Shown here piece after piece: positions 1 to 6,036 of a DNA stretch of 6,207 nucleotides (positions are counted from its first letter, which is position 1; the number at the start of each line of letters is the position of its first letter). A program made the translations under genes and the position numbers. This stretch comes from an uncultured Alistipes sp. (GTDB lineage Bacteria; Bacteroidota; Bacteroidia; Bacteroidales; Rikenellaceae). The DNA lies in the NCBI GenBank assembly GCA_900769525.1, contig CAAGGY010000048.1:1-6207 (forward strand), in the 5' to 3' direction. Under the pieces are notes generated by a model. The model was not told the origin of the DNA. It worked only from the letters and a program-made list of their open reading frames with translations, and did no database searches.

Positions 1-30
1 CTCTTTCCCTACACGACGCTCTTCCGATCT
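1..30 (+). other. Illumina TruSeq read-1 adapter remnant (not genomic)
   Basis: These 30 bases match the 3' end of the Illumina TruSeq/P5 read-1 adapter, including its diagnostic ending GCTCTTCCGATCT. Immediately after base 30 the sequence becomes a clean reading frame of a recognisable protein, so the true genomic sequence starts at base 31. It is an untrimmed library artefact at a contig end and should be removed before annotation. I recognised the adapter from memory, and the match appears to have no mismatch. Confidence 0.97.
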
Positions 31-31
31 T

Positions 32-907
32 ATCGCTGCCGAGGCGGGCCATAAGGTTGTGATGTCGCCACACGGCTACTGCTATATCGACGCTCCGCAG
101 GATGCACCATACTCGCAGCCTGAGAGTATCGGTGGATATCTGCCTTTGGAGAAGGTCTACTCCTATGAGCCAGTGCCCGATAGTATGCCTAAGGAGGTGG
201 GTGACTATATCCTCGGTGTTCAGGCTAACCTCTGGGCTGAGTTTATTGTTGAGGATGCACACTATGAGCATATGCTCTGGCCACGTGCTATCGCTGTGGC
301 CGAGATTGGCTGGTCGCAGCCCGAGAATCGTAACTATACCGATTTCCGAGAGCGTGCCATCAAGATTGTAGACCGCATGATTGAGCAGGGATACAAGCCT
401 TTTGACCTCAAAAACGAGATTGGCAACCGTCCAGAGTCGAAGGTCGATGTAGAGCACTTGGCACGAGGCAAGAGGGTCACATATCTTGAGCCTTCACGCT
501 ACTATGCTCCAAAGTATGCTGCGGCCTACGATGCAACGCTAACCGACGGTAAGCGAGGCACTTGGACCTATGCCGACGAGCGTTGGCAGGGCTTCTTGGG
601 CCGTGGTGGTGTAGATGTTGTAATTGATATGGAGGAGGTTACAACCGTACGTAGCATCTCAGCAGACTTTATGCAGATTTGTGGCCCTGGCGTCTTTATG
701 CCATGCTTGGTTGAGATTGCGGTGTCGACCGATGGCGAGAACTATACCAAGATTGCCGATATCGAGCACGAGGTTATCATCGACGAGCTCCCATCGTTCA
801 AGGCCTTTGGCTGGGAGGGTGAAGTCGAGGCTCGATATATCCGTTATAAGGCTCATCGCAGCAAGTACACAGGCTTCTTGTTCGTTGACGAGATTGTAGT
901 TAAGTAG
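32..907 (+). CDS. GH20 beta-N-acetylhexosaminidase, C-terminal part, 5' truncated
   Basis: This is the last 291 residues of a glycoside hydrolase family 20 enzyme, which removes terminal N-acetylglucosamine or N-acetylgalactosamine from glycans such as mucin or host N-glycans. The frame is open from base 32; the GTG at 59 and ATG at 62 are internal. Residues 1-120 carry the end of the GH20 barrel: SPHGYCYID (12-20), GVQANLWAE (62-70) and MLWPRAIAVAEIGWS (81-95). By family analogy W68 and E70 line the sugar-binding site and Y18 contacts the acetamido group. The catalytic Asp-Glu pair lies upstream and is missing. Residues about 145-291 form a beta-rich F5/8 type C (discoidin)-like domain, seen in LTDGKRGTW, WQGFLG and VSTDGENY, probably for carbohydrate binding. 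The family in Bacteroidota is usually 650-780 residues, so more than half is lost to the contig edge. The gene converges on the minus-strand block and shares the terminator at 923-967. Export is expected, but the N-terminus is not visible. Confidence 0.93.
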   Translation: MAAEAGHKVVMSPHGYCYIDAPQDAPYSQPESIGGYLPLEKVYSYEPVPDSMPKEVGDYILGVQANLWAEFIVEDAHYEHMLWPRAIAVAEIGWSQPENRNYTDFRERAIKIVDRMIEQGYKPFDLKNEIGNRPESKVDVEHLARGKRVTYLEPSRYYAPKYAAAYDATLTDGKRGTWTYADERWQGFLGRGGVDVVIDMEEVTTVRSISADFMQICGPGVFMPCLVEIAVSTDGENYTKIADIEHEVIIDELPSFKAFGWEGEVEARYIRYKAHRSKYTGFLFVDEIVVK

Positions 908-922
908 GTTATACCTATTATA

Positions 923-967
923 ATAATTATGGGGTTGTTCGCAAATGTCGAACAACCCCATAATTAT
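923..967. terminator. Bidirectional hairpin terminator between convergent genes
   Basis: A perfect inverted repeat has 19-base arms at 923-941 and 949-967 around the 7-base loop CAAATGT. The inner core is GC-rich (GGGGTTGTTCG pairing with CGAACAACCCC) and the outer part is A/T-rich (TAATTAT). It lies 15 bases after the GH20 stop and 15 bases past the minus-strand stop at 983-985. The symmetry lets it work on both strands, with the A/T flanks supplying the weak-pairing tail for each direction. The position between two converging genes fits a shared intrinsic terminator. Termination itself is inferred. Confidence 0.88.
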
Positions 968-982
968 GTTGTGGCTTTGCGC

Positions 983-1705
983 CTACTCCTCAACTACCTC
1001 AACCTCAGTGGTCTGCTCAGCAGTTGCAGTCTCCTCAGTCTCAACAACCTCCTCAACTACTGGAGCCTCAAGCTCAAGGTTGTGGAGCTTGTATGCAAGG
1101 CGGATGATGCGGTTTGCATCGTTGATTTTTGCAATCTGTGCCTCCAAGCCAACAATCTGCTCCTTAAGCACGTCGTGCTGAGCAAGCAAATCCTCAGGGA
1201 AGCACTTCTCGATGATAAGGTCGTAGAGCTTGTCTGACTCAACCCTTACCTGCTCAATCTCAGCCTCAATCTCAGCGATGCGCTCGTTGTTTTTAGCAAT
1301 CTGAGCGAGGTCGTTATCCTTTGATGAGATGTCATGGCTCCACGCAGTCTCGAGGTCCTGAAGTGCGCTGTGGAAGGTGTTCTGCATAGTTGCTATGCGC
1401 TCATTCTCGGCGTGAATCTCGTCGCAGATGTAGCCAGCCTCACGTAGAGCCTCGTTTGTAAGGCGCTTAAACTCAAGCGACATAGCGCCATTGTATGCCT
1501 TAAGGTAGCCAATCTCATACTGACGTGCGAGCTTCTCGACATGCTTGAGCTCCTCCTCGCTCTCAACACGTAGTGCAAGCTCGTTGATATACTTAGCGTC
1601 ACGCTTTACAGTAGTGAGTGTAACACCCTGCTCGCACTGCGACATGAACAATACCACTGCTACAAGCACAGTGTAGGCCAAAATTGTAACTATCTTTCTC
1701 TTCAT
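983..1705 (-). CDS. Membrane-anchored coiled-coil protein with acidic C-terminal tail, function unknown
   Basis: I do not recognise this 240-residue protein. It starts with a basic MKRK and a hydrophobic stretch (residues 5-21), which is either an uncleaved N-terminal anchor or a signal peptide. A Cys follows at 24, but MSQC is a poor lipobox because Gln at -1 is unusual, so I prefer a membrane anchor. Most of the rest is charged and helical, with heptad-like coiled coil at about 130-160 and 173-205 (for example KNNERIAEIEAEIEQVRVE). The last 30 residues (211-240) contain 12 Glu plus many Val and Thr and no basic residue. The body is expected in the periplasm. The start codon is ATG, preceded by GAAGAG, and lies only 13 bases after the lipoprotein stop, so the two genes are surely co-transcribed and perhaps partners. 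It is the last gene before the shared terminator. A role in envelope structure is possible but unproven. Confidence 0.8.
   Translation of the reverse strand: MKRKIVTILAYTVLVAVVLFMSQCEQGVTLTTVKRDAKYINELALRVESEEELKHVEKLARQYEIGYLKAYNGAMSLEFKRLTNEALREAGYICDEIHAENERIATMQNTFHSALQDLETAWSHDISSKDNDLAQIAKNNERIAEIEAEIEQVRVESDKLYDLIIEKCFPEDLLAQHDVLKEQIVGLEAQIAKINDANRIIRLAYKLHNLELEAPVVEEVVETEETATAEQTTEVEVVEE
986..1060. repeat. Short direct repeat in the acidic-tail coding region
   Basis: The 12-base sequence CTCCTCAACTAC occurs at 986-997 and again at 1049-1060. On the coding (minus) strand both copies are in frame and encode VVEE, at residues 237-240 and 216-219. The DNA between them is rich in CTC, CTCA and related units. 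The repeat marks a low-complexity Glu/Val/Thr tail that could expand or contract by slippage or recombination. Confidence 0.7.
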
Positions 1706-1718
1706 TGCTCTTCAGTTT

Positions 1719-1997
1719 TTAAATTTGACCAAGAATCTCGTTGCAAGTGGTTACGAAGTAGTCGTAGTCCTCGCCACCAATCTGTGTGCGTAGTGCCTCC
1801 TCGTAGGCCTCAAGCTCGGTGCGAGCAGCCTTAAACTCCTCGTAGCTCTTTGCCTCGATAACCTTTGTTGCGAGCTCAACGCTCTTCTCTGATGAGACTG
1901 TCACAGCCTCCTGCTCCTTAATTACAATCTCGTTGCCCTTGTTACAGCATGAAGCGGCGATGAGGGCCACGGCGAGCAGTGTTAAACATCTTTTCAT
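1719..1997 (-). CDS. Small lipoprotein, function unknown
   Basis: This 92-residue protein begins MKRCLTLLAVALIAASCC, a textbook lipoprotein signal peptide: basic start, hydrophobic core and lipobox AASC with the lipidated Cys at 17. The mature part of about 76 residues is short, charged and largely helical (SVELATKVIEAKSYEEFKAA region), and has one further Cys at 85 besides the adjacent Cys 18. I do not recognise the family. The residues after the lipid Cys (CNKGNE) are not strongly acidic, so I see no clear surface-export signal of the Bacteroidota type, and a periplasm-facing location is the simpler guess. The ATG start follows an A/T-rich leader 20 bases after the methyltransferase stop, with no separate TAnnTTTG box in that gap, so it probably depends on the upstream operon promoter. 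It precedes the coiled-coil gene by 13 bases. Confidence 0.82.
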   Translation of the reverse strand: MKRCLTLLAVALIAASCCNKGNEIVIKEQEAVTVSSEKSVELATKVIEAKSYEEFKAARTELEAYEEALRTQIGGEDYDYFVTTCNEILGQI

Positions 1998-2017
1998 TAT
2001 ACTATTAAGTTTAGTTG

Positions 2018-3226
2018 TTACTCTACATATACTACAAGACCCTTGAGATATTCGCCCTCAGGGTGGTAGATGTTGATTGGGTGGTCGGCGGGCTGGGTTA
2101 GCTGACCGATGATGCGAACACGACGTCCGGCGATTGCCGCAGCGGTAAATATCGTTGTGCGGAAGAGCTCTCGGCTAACGGCCTGTGAGCATGAGAAGGT
2201 GAACAATATGCCACCTGGACGAATCTTCTGAAGTGCTCGTGCGTTAATCTTCTTGTATCCCTGAAGCGCATTGCCCAGAACTTTGTGGTGCTTGGCAAAG
2301 GCTGGGGGGTCGAGGATGATAAGGTCGTAGCTGTCGTCGATATCCTTGAGATACTCCACAGCGTTGCAGGCAATAGCCTCATGTGGTGCCTCGTCGCCAA
2401 AGTTTAGGCGCACGTTCTCGTCAGCGAGCTTCACGGCACGCTCCGAGAGGTCGATCGACACCACCTCACGAGCACCGCCAGCGAGGGCTGCTACGGAGAA
2501 GCCTCCTGTGTAGCAGAAGGTGTTGAGTACCTTGCGACCACGTGAGTATTGACGCACCAAGTCTCGGTTTACACGCTGGTCGATGAAGAAGCCTGTTTTC
2601 TGGCCCTCCTCCCAGTTTACCTTAAACTTAAGGTCGTTCTCGAGTACTACGGCATTAGGCTCAGAGGTGCGGCCCCACAAGTAGCCGTCGATAGCTCCGA
2701 GGTCGGCCTTGAATGGGAGTGTCTGTGAGCTCTTGTCGTAGATGGCCTCGATAGCCTCGCCATAGGCCTTGCGAATAGCCTCGGCAATATGCTGGCGTGA
2801 GAGGTACATACCCACAGAGTGGCACTGCACCACGGCAGTGCGGCCGTAGATATCGACAACAAGACCCGGAAGCAGGTCGCCCTCGCCATGAACGAGGCGA
2901 TAGCAGGTCGTCGAGCTATTGTCGATAAGGCCCATAGCCTCACGCAGCTCCTTAGCCTTAGCGATGCGCTCTGCCCACCACTCGGCATTGATGTCTACCT
3001 GCTCGAAGCTCAAAACTCGAACAGCAATAGAGCCAATCTGGTAGTGGCCCTTGGCGATAAACTCGCCCTGCTTGGTGATAACATCGACTATGTCGCCCTC
3101 GGCCAGTGGTGTCATACCCTCCGAGATACGCTCGATAGCTCCTGAGAATACCCAGGGGTGGCGACGCAACAAAGACTCCTCCTTGCCACGACGTAGATGT
3201 ACACTTGCAATATTGTGCTCCTTCAT
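2018..3226 (-). CDS. rlmI: Class I SAM-dependent rRNA methyltransferase, RlmI-like (PUA domain plus methyltransferase)
   Basis: This is a full-length 402-residue member of the RlmI family; E. coli RlmI is about 396 residues and methylates C1962 of 23S rRNA to 5-methylcytosine using S-adenosylmethionine. Residues about 5-80 form the RNA-binding PUA domain (HPWVFSGAI, GEFIAKGHYQ). The catalytic half shows TGFFIDQR (211-218), motif I NTFCYTGGFS (235-244), the acidic SAM-binding strand end SIDLS (257-261), motif IV LDPPAF (305-310), FSCS (344-347) with Cys 346 as the expected nucleophile, and the family ending ADHPINIYHPEGEYLKG (380-396). It acts in the cytoplasm on ribosomal RNA. The ATG start lies 6 bases after the exonuclease stop, with AAGG just upstream, so translation is probably coupled. 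The exact target base is inferred from the family; a close relative with a different rRNA position cannot be excluded. Confidence 0.93.
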   Translation of the reverse strand: MKEHNIASVHLRRGKEESLLRRHPWVFSGAIERISEGMTPLAEGDIVDVITKQGEFIAKGHYQIGSIAVRVLSFEQVDINAEWWAERIAKAKELREAMGLIDNSSTTCYRLVHGEGDLLPGLVVDIYGRTAVVQCHSVGMYLSRQHIAEAIRKAYGEAIEAIYDKSSQTLPFKADLGAIDGYLWGRTSEPNAVVLENDLKFKVNWEEGQKTGFFIDQRVNRDLVRQYSRGRKVLNTFCYTGGFSVAALAGGAREVVSIDLSERAVKLADENVRLNFGDEAPHEAIACNAVEYLKDIDDSYDLIILDPPAFAKHHKVLGNALQGYKKINARALQKIRPGGILFTFSCSQAVSRELFRTTIFTAAAIAGRRVRIIGQLTQPADHPINIYHPEGEYLKGLVVYVE

Positions 3227-3232
3227 ACCTTA

Positions 3233-3997
3233 TTATTGTTTTGCTGTGTTAGCCTCTCTCTGTTTATCTCTCTTGTGTGCCCACCTGTGAACCCTTTTTG
3301 CCTTTGTCTGCTTGGATGTCTCTGTGGGCATATTGGTGTGTGTATCCCTCTTGCTATGCTTCGACTTTTGAGGTTGCTGTCCCGTTGCAGAGATTATTGT
3401 GAGCTCCTTGTCTAATATAGGTTTCTCTCGTCGTAAGCCCTCAAGAATCTTGAGGCATACCCATGCGTCGGTTGCAGCGTAGTCTCTCTGCTGCTCAGTG
3501 AGCGTGCCCGCCTCCCAGTTGCTCAGTCGCTGGGCCTTAGATACTCGCTCGCCGAGTACCAGTGCCGAGAGCTTGCGTAGGCTACGCTCCTCGATGCCCC
3601 AGCGTGATGCCTCGTTTTGTAGGTCTACAAAGCCGTCGGCCTTAAACTCGCGGAGGGCGTGCAATGCACGGATGTCGCCCGAGACATCTGCACCAATCTT
3701 TAGGATGCGTCGTGAGCCCAAGATTTTGAGTATTCGGTTGCTAAGGCGAATACGGCAGAGACGAAACAGAAAGCAGGTTGTAGGTGTTGAGAGCTGCAGT
3801 AGCGATACTTTGTAGCTCACACCTGCCCGAAACGATGGGCGTGTCTCTGTGTCAAATCCAATGATGTTGCAACGCTCGAGCTCCTCGCACGCAGCATCGA
3901 CCAGCTCGTCGCTATCGACGACGACGATACGTCCGTCGAAGCGAGCTGCGGAAAGGGCAGCCACGCTGTCGTTATCTATGGTTGGTTGAAACATCAT
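3233..3997 (-). CDS. DEDDy 3'-5' exonuclease (RNase D / WRN exonuclease-like) with basic C-terminal tail
   Basis: A 254-residue exonuclease of the DnaQ-like superfamily, expected to remove nucleotides from the 3' end of RNA or DNA with two metal ions. Numbering here is from the ATG at 3997. The DEDDy set is visible: Asp 49 and Glu 51 in GFDTET, Asp 108 in KIGADVSGD, and Tyr 173 with Asp 177 in DYAATD. LSNWEAGTLTE (158-168) is typical of the Bacteroidota group called '3'-5' exonuclease domain-containing protein'. The frame is open further up to a TTG at 4033, but a promoter box at 4045-4038 puts the transcript start near 4031-4034, so ATG 3997 or the adjacent ATG 3994 is the better start. The last 50 residues or so form a Lys/Arg/Thr/Gln-rich tail beyond the fold, possibly a nucleic-acid contact. 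The gene ends 6 bases before the rRNA methyltransferase, suggesting a joint role in RNA maturation. The substrate is not determinable by eye. Confidence 0.88.
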   Translation of the reverse strand: MMFQPTIDNDSVAALSAARFDGRIVVVDSDELVDAACEELERCNIIGFDTETRPSFRAGVSYKVSLLQLSTPTTCFLFRLCRIRLSNRILKILGSRRILKIGADVSGDIRALHALREFKADGFVDLQNEASRWGIEERSLRKLSALVLGERVSKAQRLSNWEAGTLTEQQRDYAATDAWVCLKILEGLRREKPILDKELTIISATGQQPQKSKHSKRDTHTNMPTETSKQTKAKRVHRWAHKRDKQREANTAKQ

Positions 3998-4019
3998 CTT
4001 GCCTATCTTATTCGTTGAA

Positions 4020-4034
4020 CTTGACAAAGTCAAG
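4020..4034. other. Short palindrome at the predicted transcript start of the exonuclease operon
   Basis: CTTGAC AAA GTCAAG is a perfect 6-base inverted repeat with a 3-base centre. It lies immediately downstream of the -7 box on the minus strand, so the predicted transcript would start in or at the edge of it. It could be a 5'-terminal stem-loop in the mRNA or a small operator. It may also be chance, because a 6-base arm is short. Confidence 0.4.
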
Positions 4035-4037
4035 GTG

Positions 4038-4045
4038 CAAAGTTA
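4038..4045 (-). promoter_or_regulatory. Bacteroidota -7 promoter box for the exonuclease operon
   Basis: On the minus strand this reads TAACTTTG, an exact match to the Bacteroidota -7 consensus TAnnTTTG, followed by CACC. The first three bases are the recQ stop codon TAA (4045-4043). The predicted transcript start is near 4031-4034, leaving about 35 bases of leader before the ATG at 3997. I see no clear -33 TTTG at the usual distance, so strength is uncertain. It would let the downstream four genes be transcribed separately from recQ. Confidence 0.68.
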
Positions 4046-5965
4046 GCTATTTATTTTTAGTTTCCCGTGAAGTGACATAGAAATTTTCTCCTCACCTATC
4101 AATTCTTCGATAATTTCAATCACCAGGTTGGGTGCTGCGTCGATGTGCGATACAACCTCCTTGATGTCGAGTTGACTATGCTCAAGTAGCTCAATAATCG
4201 CACCTCTGACGCTCGCTCTCTTACGCTCCGAGTTACGAGCTTTGAGGCAGTTGTCACACACACCACATGGCTTTGCGTTCTTGTCGCCAAAGTAGTTTTC
4301 GATAACTCGGCTGCGGCACTCCTCTTCGTTTGTAATGTATTGAACTATACTATTATAACGCTCCAACATTAGCGCTCGTCGGTGTTGGTAGGTCTGTGGT
4401 GCTATGTATATATCTTTGGTTGGCAGACGCTCGCTATCGAAGAATAGCATTGGCGAGTTGTTGGCTGGGATGTAGCGTATGATACGCATTCGCCACAATA
4501 CCCTCATAAGCTCGTGAACACGCTCGTGGCTAAGGCCAGCCTCGGCAGCAACTTCAAGCTCGTTGATTGAACGAAAACGGGTGAATAGTCCATCGTATTT
4601 GCGAAGCAGCGTGCGTAGTAATATATCCATTTCGTTGCCTCCAGCGTGGACGTTGTAGAGTGCATCGCGACTACACTCAAACATCATCTTTGCAGGCTCC
4701 TCATGTTCGTCGGTAAGTGTCAGATAGCCATTCTGCTCCAGAAGTGAAATGGCGCTGCGCACTCTTGCCGAGAAGATGCGCTCACGAACACAGAACTCGT
4801 GTATATTGAACGAAAATGATGCACCTTCAGCATCGCCAATAGGAATCTGCAGAAAGCAGGCTATGCGCTCATATATCTGCTTTACCTCGTCGATGGGCGG
4901 AAACTCAGACTCGAGAAGCTGTTTGCGGCGTGCGATGTCGTTGTCGTCGTAGAGCAGTAGGGCATAGCTGCGCTTGCCATCACGACCTGCACGACCAGCC
5001 TCCTGGTAGTATGCCTCAAGGGTGTCGCAGGGTGTGTAGTGTATCACATAGCGCACGTCGCTCTTGTCGATACCCATACCAAAGGCGTTGGTGGCCACCA
5101 TCACCTCGGTATCGCCACGTTGCCACTCATCCTGGCGCATGGAGCGTTCGAGTGAGGGTAGTCCTGCGTGGTAGAAGCTCGCCTTGAAGCCTCTGTTTTT
5201 CAGTGCTTGAGCCATCTCCTCGCACTTTTCTCGTGTGGTGGCGTAGATGATTCCTGAGCCCCTGACGCTCTCGATGACACGCACGACTTGCTCAAATTTA
5301 TCGCTGGTCTTGCGTACTACGTATGAGAGATTTGGACGTGCAAAACTTGTGCGCAACACTCGTTCATGGTCGAAGCCGAGTTGATGCATTATATCTTTGG
5401 CAACAACCTCAGTAGCCGATGCGGTAAGGGCTAAGAATGTGGCGTTAGGGACCATCTTGCGCACCTCGGCAATGCGAAGGTAGGATGGGCGAAAGTCGTA
5501 GCCCCATTGCGATATGCAGTGAGCCTCGTCGACAACGATAAATGCTACATTCATGCGCTTAAGACGGAGTCTAAAGGCATCAGTAGCAAGGCGTTCGGGT
5601 GATATGTATAGAAGTTTTACGTCGCCAAATGTGCAGTTGTCAAGCGTCGCCTCGATACGGTGTGAGTCGAGGCCAGAGTGGACGGCTACGGCAGATACTC
5701 CACGACGACGAAGGTTGTCGACCTGATCCTTCATAAGGGCGATGAGCGGAGTGATTACGATGGTCAGCCCCTCAACGGCCAGAGCAGGCACCTGGAAGGT
5801 TATCGACTTACCGCCTCCTGTGGGCATAAGAGCCAGGGTGTCGTGGCCCAAGAGCACCGATTCGATAATCTCACGCTGCATGGGGCGGAACTCGCTGAAG
5901 CCCCACCATTTAGTAAGCACCTCGTCGATCGAGGTGGTAATACTATATTTGAATTGCTGATTCAC
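4043..5965 (-). CDS. recQ: RecQ-family ATP-dependent 3'-5' DNA helicase
   Basis: A 640-residue superfamily 2 helicase that would unwind branched or forked DNA during recombination and repair. Motifs in order: FRPMQ (26-30, motif 0), Walker A MPTGGGKS (47-54), DEAH (146-149) followed by the RecQ-specific aromatic loop CISQWGYDFRP (150-160), TASAT (181-185), motif IV region YATTREKCE (241-249), motif V ATNAFGMGIDK (291-301) and motif VI QEAGRAGRDG (321-330). A zinc site is formed by Cys 550, 567, 570 and 573. Unlike E. coli RecQ, about 200 residues separate the helicase core from this Cys cluster; that stretch probably holds winged-helix elements. No HRDC domain is evident in the last 65 residues. 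This layout occurs in a second RecQ type of Bacteroidota as I recall it. The start is GTG at 5965, the first candidate in frame; a GTG at 5920 is an alternative. The promoter at 5977-5970 is so close that the mRNA would be nearly leaderless. Confidence 0.93.
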   Translation of the reverse strand: MNQQFKYSITTSIDEVLTKWWGFSEFRPMQREIIESVLLGHDTLALMPTGGGKSITFQVPALAVEGLTIVITPLIALMKDQVDNLRRRGVSAVAVHSGLDSHRIEATLDNCTFGDVKLLYISPERLATDAFRLRLKRMNVAFIVVDEAHCISQWGYDFRPSYLRIAEVRKMVPNATFLALTASATEVVAKDIMHQLGFDHERVLRTSFARPNLSYVVRKTSDKFEQVVRVIESVRGSGIIYATTREKCEEMAQALKNRGFKASFYHAGLPSLERSMRQDEWQRGDTEVMVATNAFGMGIDKSDVRYVIHYTPCDTLEAYYQEAGRAGRDGKRSYALLLYDDNDIARRKQLLESEFPPIDEVKQIYERIACFLQIPIGDAEGASFSFNIHEFCVRERIFSARVRSAISLLEQNGYLTLTDEHEEPAKMMFECSRDALYNVHAGGNEMDILLRTLLRKYDGLFTRFRSINELEVAAEAGLSHERVHELMRVLWRMRIIRYIPANNSPMLFFDSERLPTKDIYIAPQTYQHRRALMLERYNSIVQYITNEEECRSRVIENYFGDKNAKPCGVCDNCLKARNSERKRASVRGAIIELLEHSQLDIKEVVSHIDAAPNLVIEIIEELIGEEKISMSLHGKLKINS

Positions 5966-5969
5966 AGCA

Positions 5970-5977
5970 CAAAGATA
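5970..5977 (-). promoter_or_regulatory. Bacteroidota -7 promoter box for recQ
   Basis: On the minus strand this reads TATCTTTG, an exact match to TAnnTTTG, preceded by a T-run. The box ends 4 bases before the GTG start codon, so the expected transcript start falls at about the start codon. No good -33 TTTG is present at the usual spacing. Confidence 0.65.
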
Positions 5978-6008
5978 AAAAAAAATAGTGACGTTTTGAA
6001 TTTTTTGT

Positions 6009-6016
6009 TACCTTTG
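6009..6016 (+). promoter_or_regulatory. Bacteroidota -7 promoter box for the PqqD-family gene
   Basis: TACCTTTG is an exact match to TAnnTTTG and is followed by CACC, the same context as the box before the exonuclease. The predicted transcript start is about 6020-6022, leaving a leader of roughly 15 bases before the ATG at 6037. The nearest upstream TTTTG (5994-5998) is too close to be a standard -33 element. Only 31 bases separate this box from the opposing recQ box. Confidence 0.7.
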
Positions 6017-6036
6017 CACCGAAACTGTGACTTTAG

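Noticed and set aside
59..64. GTG 59 or ATG 62 as a true gene start for the GH20
   Set aside because: The frame continues upstream to base 32 with residues typical of the GH20 barrel (AGHKVVMSP), so the gene is truncated by the contig end.
659..961. 100-codon minus-strand open frame over the GH20 end
   Set aside because: It begins inside the terminator palindrome and runs antisense to a well-supported GH20 C-terminal domain, with no recognisable protein features.
929..1237. Leu-rich 102-codon open frame on the plus strand, opposite the coiled-coil gene
   Set aside because: It is the antisense of the Glu/Val-rich tail and heptad region, which reads as Leu/Asn/Ser-rich by composition. Its start lies in the terminator hairpin.
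1600..1705. Lipoprotein reading of the coiled-coil protein via Cys 24
   Set aside because: The preceding MSQ does not fit a lipobox (Gln at -1), unlike the clear AASC of the neighbour. A membrane anchor is preferred, though not proven.
3998..4033. TTG start at 4033 adding 12 residues to the exonuclease
   Set aside because: The promoter box at 4045-4038 puts this codon at or before the transcript start, and tandem ATGs lie just downstream.
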